Shown one piece after another: positions 1 to 8,500 of a stretch of 10,089 nt of DNA; position 1 is the first letter of the stretch, and every line of letters starts with the position of its first letter. A program made the translations under genes and the position numbers. This DNA comes from Cochliopodium minus (taxonomy: Eukaryota; Discosea; Himatismenida; Cochliopodiidae): NCBI GenBank assembly GCA_024220525.1, contig JAMYWO010000668.1, forward strand, positions 1-10,089, in the 5' to 3' direction. The notes below the pieces were generated by a model that saw only the letters and a program-made list of their open reading frames with translations, had not been told where the DNA came from and made no database searches.

Positions 1-70
1 TAAAAAATAAAAAATAAAAAATAAAAAATAAAAAATAAAAAATAAAAAATAAAAAATAAAAAATAAAAAA
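1..70. repeat. Perfect (TAAAAAA)10 tandem array
   Basis: The first 70 bases are ten exact copies of a 7-bp unit; looser A/T repeats continue to about 130. It probably lies in the next PPR intron or the 3' flank. On the minus strand it reads TTTTTTA and has no stop codon in any frame. Confidence 0.95.
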
Positions 71-158
71 TAAAATGTAAAATATAAAAAATAAAAAAAT
101 AAAAAATAAAAAACAAATAAAAATAAAAAATTGGAGAAATAGAAAGAAAAAAAAGTAC

Positions 159-434
159 GAATGAGTTTTAACAAAGAGTCCAAAGTAGAGGGATCAGGAT
201 GAATGCCAGCCTTGAGAATATCCTGCAAAACAGCAGAAGCGCCCGCATAATCTTTCTTGGAAACGCAGTGGCTAAACAAAATGCTGAAAGTGGTGGCGTT
301 AGGTTTGACGTTGTTGTAGTTGGAGATCATCTCCCTGTACTTTTTTAGGAAGAGTTCTTTGTCTTTTTCTGCGAAAATTTTCAAAATGATGTTGAAAAAG
401 GTTATGTCTGGGTTTATTTTTTCCTTTGACATGT
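159..434 (-). CDS. PPR gene exon D, 3' limit uncertain
   Basis: The exon reads DMSKEKINPDITFFNIILKI, then VKPNATTFSILFSHCVSKKD, AVLQDILKAGIHPDPS and TLDSLLKLIR. The acceptor is TTAAAG at 436-435. The donor is not clear. GTACTT at 158 keeps the last helix, whereas GTTAAA at 172 would cut it. Left of 159 the frame stays open only because the TTTTTTA repeat has no stop codons. Confidence 0.8.
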
Positions 435-2093
435 CTTTAATTAAAAATAAAAAATAAAATTAATCAAAAAAATATTAAAAAAACAAAAAAACAAAAAAAA
501 ATTTTGATTTAAAAAATAAAATTTTATCTAAAAAAATAAAATAAAAAAAAATTTAAGAAAAAAAAATTTTGGTGAGGAGTGAAATAAAAAATTTGAAGTA
601 AAAAATTTATAACAAAAAATAATAAATAATTATGAGAAGTTCCAAATAAAAAATAAAAAATAAAAAAAAATTTTTAAATAATTAAATAATATCACCTTTC
701 ATCAATTTTACAATAAAATCATCGTTTTTGTAATTATTGGGGTCATGACGTACGATGGTATGGTAAAGACCAAGATTAGGCTTTATTTTTTCAGAAGAGA
801 TGAGCTCATTGTAAAGCTCCCAAATCTTCTCCTTGTTGGGAAAGGAATTTATCATCGATATTGCCTCGCTTTCTCCCAAATTTTTGTTTTTTTTGTCAGA
901 TTTTTCTATCTTATTTATAAAAATTTTTAAAAAATTATTTAAAAGTAGAAGAAAAAAAATCAAAAGAAATTTAAAAACAAAAGATATAAAAAAAATAAAC
1001 AGAAAAAAAAAAAATATAAAAAATAAATAATTTTATATATGCAAATAATAACCAAGTAATGTTAAATTGAATTAAAACAAATACGACAAAGATTAAAAAG
1101 CAAAAATAAATAAAAAATAAATGTAAAGAAAAAATGAGAAAGAATTAAAAAATAAACGTAAAGAAAATAAATGAAATAAAAATTATTAAAAAAAATAAAA
1201 TTGAAACATAAAATTAATTTTTTTTGTCTACTTTTTTAAGGTCGATTGAACCAGAACCATTCAACTTGATGACCAAATTGCAAGCCTCAGAAGTAGCCAA
1301 ACCATCCTCCTTCATCTTCTCGAAGACCTCAAAGACCTTGTCATACTGCTTCAAGTCGCTGTAGATGTGCATCAAAGAGTAGTAGATGTTCTCTCCCTTC
1401 CTGATCTTCAAAGTGTTGATGAGGTCGTAGGCTTTGAGCGCTTCTTTGTACTTTTTCTTTTTTCTGAAGGTGTTGATGGCTACTGTGAACGCTTTGGATG
1501 GTTTTATCGATTCTGGATCTTTTATCATCATCCTTGTTTTAACGAAAATAAATAAATTATAAATAAAAATAAAATAAAATAAAATAAAAAAATTAAAAAT
1601 GAAATTGAATAAATAAAAAATAAAAAATAAATAAAAAATAAAATAATGTGAATTAAATTAATTAAAAATAAAAAATAAAAAATAAAAAATAAAAAATAAA
1701 AAATAAAAAATAAAAAATAAAAAATAAAAAATAAAAAATAAAAAGTAAAAAATAAAAAATAAAAAGTAAAATTGAAAAAACAAAACAAAACAAATAAGAA
1801 ATAAAAATTTTAAAAATTTCTTATATTTACTCGTAATATTTCTCAACACCTTCATCATCTTCAATGGCACCACAATATCTAATCATAAGACCAGCAAAGT
1901 AAGAATCTTGGTCAATACCCTCCTTCACAAACCAGTTCCAAGCTTGTTTGGGATGCTTTTGATTGAAAAGAGTTCGAGCAGCGTTGTACTTTAACACTTT
2001 CACTTCTTCTTCTTTCAATATTGGCAAATTCTCTTTTTCTTCTTGATTACCTTTCCATCTCATGTTCTTTTTAACATTATTCCAATAACTCGC
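159..2093 (-). CDS. Pentatricopeptide repeat (PPR) protein, four exons in window, both ends unresolved
   Basis: PPR proteins are helical-repeat RNA-binding proteins that usually process, stabilise or translate organellar transcripts. The joined exons 1831-2093, 1232-1532, 696-909 and 159-434 give about 351 residues with eight to nine consecutive repeats of about 35 residues. Examples are AFTVAINTFRKKKKYKEAL, IYYSLMHIYSDLKQYDKVF, TFFNIILKIFAEKD, and TTFSILFSHCVSKKDYAGAS, which leads into a segment ending AGIHPD. The phases agree at all three junctions (2, 0, 1). No catalytic or editing domain is visible, so it looks like a P-class repeat protein. The first in-frame Met in exon A is at 2063, but an in-frame acceptor at 2095-2094 suggests an upstream exon. 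The 3' end lies left of the window. The RNA target cannot be told. Confidence 0.85.
435..695 (-). other. PPR intron between exons C and D
   Basis: This 261-nt intron runs from GTGATATT to TTAAAG. It is almost entirely A and T, A-rich on the plus strand and so U-rich in the transcript. No further gene is seen in it. Confidence 0.75.
696..909 (-). CDS. PPR gene exon C
   Basis: After a Lys/Asp/Asn-rich start (IEKSDKKNKNLGES) the exon reads AISMINSFPNKEKIWELYNE, then IKPNLGLYHTIVRHDPNN and FIVKLMK. The loop strings IKPN and KINPD (next exon) are typical of PPR turns. The acceptor is AATAAG at 911-910. The donor is GTGATATT at 695, phase 1, with G|AC giving KLMKDMSKE across the junction. Confidence 0.8.
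910..1231 (-). other. PPR intron between exons B and C
   Basis: This 322-nt intron runs from GTAGAC to AATAAG. It is A-rich on the plus strand. It was inferred from phase agreement and continuity of the repeat protein rather than from a strong donor. No other coding signal is seen. Confidence 0.65.
1232..1532 (-). CDS. PPR gene exon B
   Basis: This exon holds the clearest PPR repeats: IKPSKAFTVAINTFRKKKKY, then ENIYYSLMHIYSDLKQYDKV, then MKEDGLATSEACNLVIKL. The acceptor is AACAAG at 1534-1533. The donor, GTAGAC at 1231 (phase 0), is inferred because it is the in-frame partner of exon C. Without splicing there the frame runs only six more codons to TAA at 1216-1214. Confidence 0.85.
1533..1830 (-). 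other. PPR intron between exons A and B, carrying a heptamer array
   Basis: This 298-nt intron runs from GTAAATAT to AACAAG. About a third of it is the 14-copy TAAAAAA array at 1669-1766. The rest is irregular A/T sequence. Confidence 0.8.
1669..1766. repeat. (TAAAAAA)14 tandem array with two TAAAAAG variants
   Basis: The array has fourteen 7-bp units in exact register. Units 11 and 14 end in G instead of A. It lies within the PPR intron between exons A and B and uses the same unit as the array at the left edge. Confidence 0.95.
1831..2093 (-). CDS. PPR gene exon A
   Basis: The exon encodes a charged N-terminal stretch (MRWKGNQEEKENLPILKEEE), then helices around YNAARTLFNQKHPKQAWNWF and DSYFAGLMIRYCGAIEDDEG, read here as the first two repeats. 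The donor is GTAAATAT at 1830 in phase 2, and GA|G joins exon B to read KYYEMMIKDP. The 5' limit is uncertain: either Met at 2063 or an acceptor AAAAAAG just before 2093. Confidence 0.82.
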
Positions 2094-2657
2094 CTTTTTT
2101 AAATGCAAATTTTATTTATAATTTTTATTTTATTTTTTATTTTTTTTGGTTGATTGAGTGATAGTGCTTTTTATATGTTAAATGTGAAATTTTTTTTTTA
2201 TAAAAAAATTTATTGAGTAAACAGAAAAAATCAAGAATTGCATTGAAATTAAAACAAAAAAATGAAATATTTTTCTTTTTAATAAAGATGTTCTGGGCAC
2301 AAAGTTATCCACAAAAAAAAATTTTGGAAAATAATTTGAATGTATTTTAAAGATATTATATTTAAATCATCTGTTATAAACAGGACTCGAAAGCTGGATG
2401 AAAAGAAATTTGCATTTAATTCAAGATTTTTTTAAAATATCAAGTATATTCTTGAATAAATGAATATTCTTAATAATAAAATAAAATCATCAATAAATTT
2501 GCTTTCAATAGTTAAACACTTTTAATATTTCGATTAACTATGATGATAATAATAAATATTTAAAGTCAAAAATTAATCATGGTGGTTTATATTCTTTTTG
2601 GAGATGAATTATTGATCTTGAGAGATATTTTAAATTTTATTCTCCTCTTTTTCTCTT
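2094..2657. other. Gap between the PPR exon and the 129-aa frame, no gene seen
   Basis: This stretch has no convincing open frame on either strand. It has more G and C than the introns (15 of 60 bases at 2341-2400). It may be a promoter and 5' leader for the PPR gene, or an intron joining it to the 129-aa frame. A short Met-starting frame on the minus strand from 2243 is too weak to call. Confidence 0.5.
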
Positions 2658-3047
2658 TTATTCAAAATATATTAAATTTATTTCTCTATTATTTACCATC
2701 AGTGCATTTTGATGGCTATACATTAATGCCTTGCTTATATTGTATACATATTCAAGATTTTGATAGATTTTGTCTCCTTCATTCAACCATAGCTTTTGCA
2801 TCTTCTCCGTCATTTCTGATTTACTTGTTTTGGTCAATTCGAAGTACAATTCAGTCTTTTTCATCCAATCAAATTTATCAATCAGATCACTCTCATCTTG
2901 CTTTGCATTTTCCACCTTTATATCAACTGAATATATTCTTATCTTTTTATTGAAAGATATAATGTTGGCAGAAAACGTAGGATATTTTTTGAATATTGAT
3001 TTAGAATTGAATAGATTTTTTTTCTTTATCCATTTTGAGATGTGCAT
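2658..3047 (-). CDS. Hypothetical protein (129 aa) with mitochondrial presequence-like N-terminus
   Basis: I do not recognise a family. The frame runs from ATG at 3047, preceded in frame by TAA, to TAA at 2660-2658. The first 41 residues have no Asp or Glu but ten Lys/Arg plus many Ser, Phe and Ile, as expected of a matrix-targeting presequence. RIYS at residues 37-40 fits the R-X-Y|S cleavage pattern. The rest is charged and helical-looking (FDWMKKTELYFELTK, MTEKMQKLWLNEGDK). It is either a small mitochondrial protein or the first exon of the PPR gene: a good donor, GTAAAT at 2696, is in phase 0 and the possible acceptor before 2093 is also phase 0. The antisense frame at 2579-2953 is the less likely coding strand. 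Confidence 0.45.
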   Translation of the reverse strand: MHISKWIKKKNLFNSKSIFKKYPTFSANIISFNKKIRIYSVDIKVENAKQDESDLIDKFDWMKKTELYFELTKTSKSEMTEKMQKLWLNEGDKIYQNLEYVYNISKALMYSHQNALMVNNREINLIYFE

Positions 3048-3500
3048 TTTAATTTCAAGTTATTTATTTTCTCAAATTTTTTTTATATTATTATTTTGAA
3101 AAGCTTAAAATATATGAAGGATATGTGATTTGATCATATTCATTGTTTATTAACTAATCTTTCATAGATGAAAATTAAATAGATTAATTGTGGATTTATT
3201 TGCTTTTTTGATGAAAAGAATATAATTTCGAAAGGAAAACTTTTGGTTGAAATAGTGAAACTCAATGACCAACAAACTAACTAAATTATTGCACAATTTT
3301 TTTTATTTTTTTTCAAATACCTTACACATATTTTTAATTATTAAAAATATTATTTAATTTATTCTTTCATTTCGGAGCTGATATTCATTGTAATTAGAGT
3401 AAAATCTTATTAATTTGCACAATAATAAGTGAATAGCATTTTATCTCTTTCAAAAATTAATTTTTATTTACAATTAAATCCGCTTTTAAAAACTTTTCTT
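3048..3500. other. Gap between the two small frames, nothing recognised
   Basis: This is mixed AT-rich sequence without tandem arrays. I see no open frame, RNA gene or repeat I can support. Confidence 0.5.
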
Positions 3501-3764
3501 TCAATCTAACTCAATTTTGTCTGTCTTGATCTCATTTTCCAAGAATCTAGTTCCATTATCCAAAAAACACAAGATCATCATTACTTTATCTTTTTGAATA
3601 TCTTGCTTTAAGACAGCCTCCCTTCCTAATCCTTGATTATCCTTTCTTTTTTTGCTATTCAATTCTTCAGTTGTATTGTTTTCTTGTCTACTATTCAATC
3701 TTCTCTTTCCCTTACTTTTAATTGCAAAATTATTTTTTTGTTCAAGATTAGATATTGAGTTCAT
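3501..3764 (-). CDS. Hypothetical small basic protein (87 aa), no family recognised
   Basis: The frame runs from ATG at 3764, immediately preceded by an in-frame TAA, to TGA at 3503-3501. It is rich in Asn, Lys and Glu with basic clusters KGKRR and KKRK that look like nuclear localisation signals, and then a short hydrophobic stretch (MMILCFLDNG). G+C is 22 of 60 bases at 3601-3660, above the surrounding noncoding DNA. It may be an exon of a larger gene, since donor-like GTAATG occurs within it, or a chance frame. Confidence 0.35.
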   Translation of the reverse strand: MNSISNLEQKNNFAIKSKGKRRLNSRQENNTTEELNSKKRKDNQGLGREAVLKQDIQKDKVMMILCFLDNGTRFLENEIKTDKIELD

Positions 3765-5315
3765 TTAGTTTTGATTTCTTTTTTTTTTTTTTTTTTGATT
3801 TTTTAAATTATAATTTTTATTTATTTATTTATTTATCTTTTGAGTTGTTAAATTGTAATGAAATTTACAATTACTTCAATTTAAAGAAGATCCAAATTAA
3901 TGGTTAATAAGAATTTATTTAGATATTTTATTTAAATTTTCAGTGAAAATTTTCTTACCAAAGACATTCTAATTTATTAATTCATTTTAATTTTTGTCAT
4001 TTTTAATCTTTGTTGTGAACAATGGTTTCTATGAACTTCTAATTTTAAACTTTTTAAAACAAAATTTAAAAATTATTGAAATGTTGGAAAAGAATTCTTG
4101 GTAATTTTCTCATGCAACTAATTGGTGTCAATATTTGTTACTAAATAGTGAACAAAAAGCTCATTTAATTTTAAATAATTATTTTTTTATCACCAATATT
4201 AAGAAATAAGGAAGAAGGAGATAATTCAACCCGAATTTTAATAAAGAATCAATTTTGTGACAAAAAACAATAATTTTTTAAAAATTAATAAAATTTTTAT
4301 AAAAAAAGAATTAAAATTAATTTCTAACTAGCTTTTTTATCTCATTCTTTCTACTCATTTAATCTTTGTCTAATTTGAAAGATAAAAACCATACTTTTAT
4401 TGAGTTGTTCCCAATTTCTAATCGTAAGATGGGCTTTGAAAGATTTCAATTTTTTTTTTTTTAAATTTATTTTATTTTTATTTTTTATTATTTATTCACA
4501 AAGAGAAGCATATTCAGAAAATATAAAATCAAAAAAAAATTCTGCAATTTAAATTATTATTGGATTATTGAATCTGGAATAGTATAAATATTAATTTTAC
4601 ATGGTGTAAAAGTGGTAAAAGAACTTTTTAAAATGATTCAATTTAAGAACTTATTTTAACTTTCAGATTTAAACCATCTTTATTTAATCAAATTTAAAAA
4701 TATTAAGGAGGAAGTCTTTAATTAAATTGAATAAATTTAAAATTTAACCTAAATTTTTTTTTAAGATCCAAATAGTGAATTTGAGAAAAATTATTTATTT
4801 CATTTTTAAAAAACCTCTCAAAACAAAAGGTACAAAAATCAAATGTTTTGGTAAAGATCAATTATTTCATTATTAAAAAAAAAATGTTCATTTCTATTTT
4901 TGTTCGTTAGATTTCTTTATTTCATTTTGATTCCATAATCTTTTTTCCATTTTTTTATTTTTATTTTTTATTTTTTTATTTATCCTAAAGTTTTTTGTTT
5001 TACTTTTTATTTATTTTTTTGTTTTTACCCTTTTTTTATTTTGAATGATTAACTATTTATTTATTTCTCCATAAAAATTTCTGAAATTTATCAAAGCGGA
5101 GAAATGACCATCCTTTATTTAACTTGAAAGATCAACTTCATAGATATATTTTAAAGAAATCAATTTTAAAAAAATTTAGAAACTTGAAAATTCTTCCTTC
5201 ATAATTTTAAACAAAAATTAAAATTTTATATTTTCAAATAAAAAGAATAGAAAATTTTTTCATTTGAAATCTGGAGGAATAATAAAATAAAAAAAAAATT
5301 GAATGGAAAATTTTT
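3765..5315. other. 1.55-kb region downstream of the ATPase, no gene recognised
   Basis: The region should contain the 3' UTR of the ATPase next to 5315 and perhaps the promoter of the 87-aa frame next to 3764. It has T runs but more varied sequence than the introns, with about 12 G+C in 60 bases at 4621-4680. No frame of useful length, tRNA or inverted repeat stands out. Short exons cannot be excluded. Confidence 0.5.
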
Positions 5316-5533
5316 TTATTTCAAAGGAATCATATCTTTGTAGAGTTTTATGATTGAAAAATTTTCAAATAAATAAGATAAAACAGAATTTATGAAAGCC
5401 ATCAAGACGATAAGCCACTTGAAAGAATTGGGGATGATGTACAACTCAAAAACGTAGGAAGCAATGGAAGGAGGATTGAAAAGCAAAATAAGGTTAGCAG
5501 GAATTAATATAATTAAGCAAACTAAAAGAACAT
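5316..5533 (-). CDS. P5B ATPase exon 13: M9, M10 and stop
   Basis: This terminal exon encodes two hydrophobic segments (VLLVCLIILIPANLILLF and FKWLIVLMAFINSVLSYLFE) and a short basic tail ending IKLYKDMIPLK, then TAA at 5318-5316. The acceptor is TTTTAG at 5535-5534. The tail after M10 is much shorter than in animal members. The stop sits where the family ends, which supports TAA as a true stop codon. Confidence 0.9.
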
Positions 5534-8500
5534 CTAAAAAAATATTAAAATAAAAATTAAGTACAAAAAATTTTAAATAAATAAAAATAAATAAAAAAAT
5601 ATTAAAATAATAATGAAAAAAATTTTACAGTTTGAATAAATAGCTTTTCTGAAAGGTTTTCCGATGGAAAAACTGAAGATGAGCAAGATGTATTGAAAAT
5701 TGGCGAACAAAAACAAAGTGGAAACTCCCATAGAGCTGGTGATTCTTTCTTTGACACCAAAAGGAGAAATTGGGACATACCTAAAAAAATAAAAATTTAA
5801 AAAAATAAAATAATAAAATAATAAACAAATTAAAAATAATACAAAAATAAACAAATAAATAATAAAATAAAATTTAAAACTAAAAAATAAATAAAATAAA
5901 AAAAATAATAATTTTACCATTTTTGTACTATTAATAAATACCACATAGAAAGTTGGAAAGTTATGATGAGCAAAAGCTGTCCAATCAGAGAACTAAAGAC
6001 AGAGCTCGATAATAATGTTTCCGCAGGTTTTTCTTTGGAAAGTTCATCGTTTGCTTCAGTTCTCGCCACTGATAAAATTCATTTTGAAAAAAAAAAAAAA
6101 AAAAAAATAAAATATAAAAATAAAAAATGATTTTTTAAATAAATTTTTAAAATAAATAATGAATAAAAAATAAAAAATTAATTGATAAAAAAATATAAAA
6201 AAATATAAATATAAATAATAAATAATAAAGAAAAATAATAAAATAATAAAATAATAAATAAAAAAATAAAAAATTTAAAAATTAGTTAATAAAAATATTT
6301 TAAAAAAATTAAAAATGAAAAAAAAATTAAATAAAAAATTAAAAATCAAAAATTAATACTTGCTAATTGAGAAGGAAAAACTACAAACAAATCTATCCAA
6401 AGAAACTGCCAATCACCCAAACGATAACCGACAGAAATGAGGATCAAACTAGTGAAAAACTGGATCATGGAGTAGAGAGCCATGTATTTGAAAATGTAAA
6501 GGGAGGTTATCAATGCGCATCTCCCTTCTCTCAGCAAAATATCCACTGATCCTATGTTCTGTATCCTGCTAGTGAAAGGTGCGGCAACTAAATTTAAAAT
6601 TTTTTTAGAATTTTTTTTTAAAAAAATTATTCCTAATATATTTTTAAAATCATAAATCTTTTTATTTTTTTTTCAATTTTTTTGAATTATTTTTTTGTTC
6701 ATTTCAATTAATCTTAATTTTTAAAAAATTTTTTGAATTAATAATTTTAAAAATTATTCTTAAAAAAATTTTTTTTTTGAATTATTTTGAAGTTAATCTT
6801 AATTTTTTTTTTAAATGATATTTTATGATTTTAAATAAATTAATTTTTTTAAACAATGATTTATGATTTTAAAAAAAAAATTAATCTTAATATTTCTTTA
6901 ATTTTTTATTCATTTAAATTTATCAAAATATTTGTTTTTGATTTTTAAAGAAATTTTTAAATTATTACCAGAAGCTTCTCCATCAGCTAAACTCAACTAT
7001 TCAAACAAATTTAAATTACAAAAAATTTAAATTTTTTTTTTTACACCAACATCCGCTGTTTTTAAAGCACCACTTTCACATTTAAAAAAAAAAAATTAGA
7101 GTTTCTTTAAAAAAAATAAAAAATAAAAATTACCAATCATTTGCACCATCACCACACATACCTAGGAAAAAAAATGAAAATAAATATAATCATTTAAATT
7201 CAAAAATCATTGAAATTAAACATTATTTATTTTATTTTTAATTTTTTAATTTTTAATTTTTATTTTTAATCTATTATATTTTTTTATTTTTTATTTTTAT
7301 TTTTTAGTTTTTTAATTTTTTATTTTTTATTTTTTATTTTTATTTTTTTATTTTATTTTTTTTTAATTTTTATTTTTTATTTTTTATATTTTACCCACTG
7401 TGAAATCCTTTTCTTTTAAAGAATCAATCATGGAAGCTTTCTGAAAGGGCTTCATCCTAGCAAAAATGTTGCATTTAAGAACAGTCTTGGTGAACAAAGA
7501 AATGTCGTGCTCCTTCAAAAATTTGAAAGCAGGGCCCGTTATGGCAATATCAACAAATCTAAAAATAAAAATGATTAAAAAAAATAAAATGATTAAAAAA
7601 AATAAAATGATTAAAAAAAATAAAATGATTAAAAAAATAAAATATTAATAATTAAAAAAATATTAAAATTAATTTATTTTATTAAATGCAATATTTTGAT
7701 TTATTTTAGTTTTATTAAATTTTTATTTTATTTATTAGATATTTTGATTTTTAACCTATTGTTTAAAGCATCATTCAAAGAAAAGGATATTTCAGAATTA
7801 TTTAAAGGGCGCATAGAATCACTCTCGTTTTTGTCTTTATTGTGAGATTCTTCATCATCATCATCGTTGTTTAGAATGAAATTAAAAAAATTGTTTTTTT
7901 TGGAGTTAAATAGAGAATCATCATTGTCAAATTCGAATTTCGAAACTCCGCTTTTAAATACAAATTCTTCTTTTTCTCCAATTTCATCGTTTAATAAATT
8001 ACTATATTTTCAAAAAAAAAATTAAAATTTTTAATTAATTTTTAATTAATTTTTAATTAATTTTTAATTAATTTTTAATTAATTTTTAATTAATTTTTAA
8101 TTAATTTTTTTAATTTTTATTTTTAATTATTTTTAATTTTTAATTTGAATTATTTTTTTTTTCGAAATTTTTTAATTTTTTAATTTAATAACCTTTTGTT
8201 GCTGAAGATGTTTTTTTGGTTTTTGTAGTTATTTTGGTTGAATGGAGGAACAAGCGTCACTGTCAATTTGTTTTCTTCCAAATCATGATCGCATATTGCC
8301 GCATGATTCTTTGGGTTCACCAACTTGCATTCTCTCGCTACACTTAACGCCGTTCTTTGTCATTAAAAAAATGATTTTTATTTTTTATTTAAATATTTTT
8401 ATGATTTATTTATTATTTTAATTTTTAATTTTTTATTCATATATTTTTAATTTTTAATTTACATTTAATTTATTTTTCAAAATTTTTTTATGATTTATTT

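Noticed and set aside
1-70. Telomere-like repeat at the window edge
   Set aside because: The unit lacks the G-rich strand of telomeric repeats, and the same array occurs inside an intron at 1669-1766.
745-1030. Two plus-strand frames opposite PPR exon C
   Set aside because: They are shadows of a conserved PPR exon on the minus strand and show no protein family of their own.
1669-1766. TTTTTTA as a chain of ribosomal frameshift sites
   Set aside because: The heptamer fits the slippery-site pattern, but it lies in an intron that should be removed before translation.
1528-1873. Two long minus-strand frames made of repeated Phe, Leu, Ile and Tyr
   Set aside because: They are the TTTTTTA heptamer array read as protein. 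The array has no stop codons in any frame, so the open frame means nothing.
2579-2953. Plus-strand frame of 124 codons
   Set aside because: It is antisense to the 129-aa minus frame and has the Phe/Leu/Ser-rich make-up expected from the complement of Lys/Glu/Asn-rich coding sequence.
5573-5944. A 123-codon minus frame with many hydrophobic residues
   Set aside because: It is read-through of ATPase exon 12 plus AT-rich intron on both sides. Only 5629-5780 is coding.
6346-6549. Plus-strand 60-codon frame at 6367-6549
   Set aside because: It is antisense to ATPase exon 10, whose M5 and M6 motifs are unmistakable.
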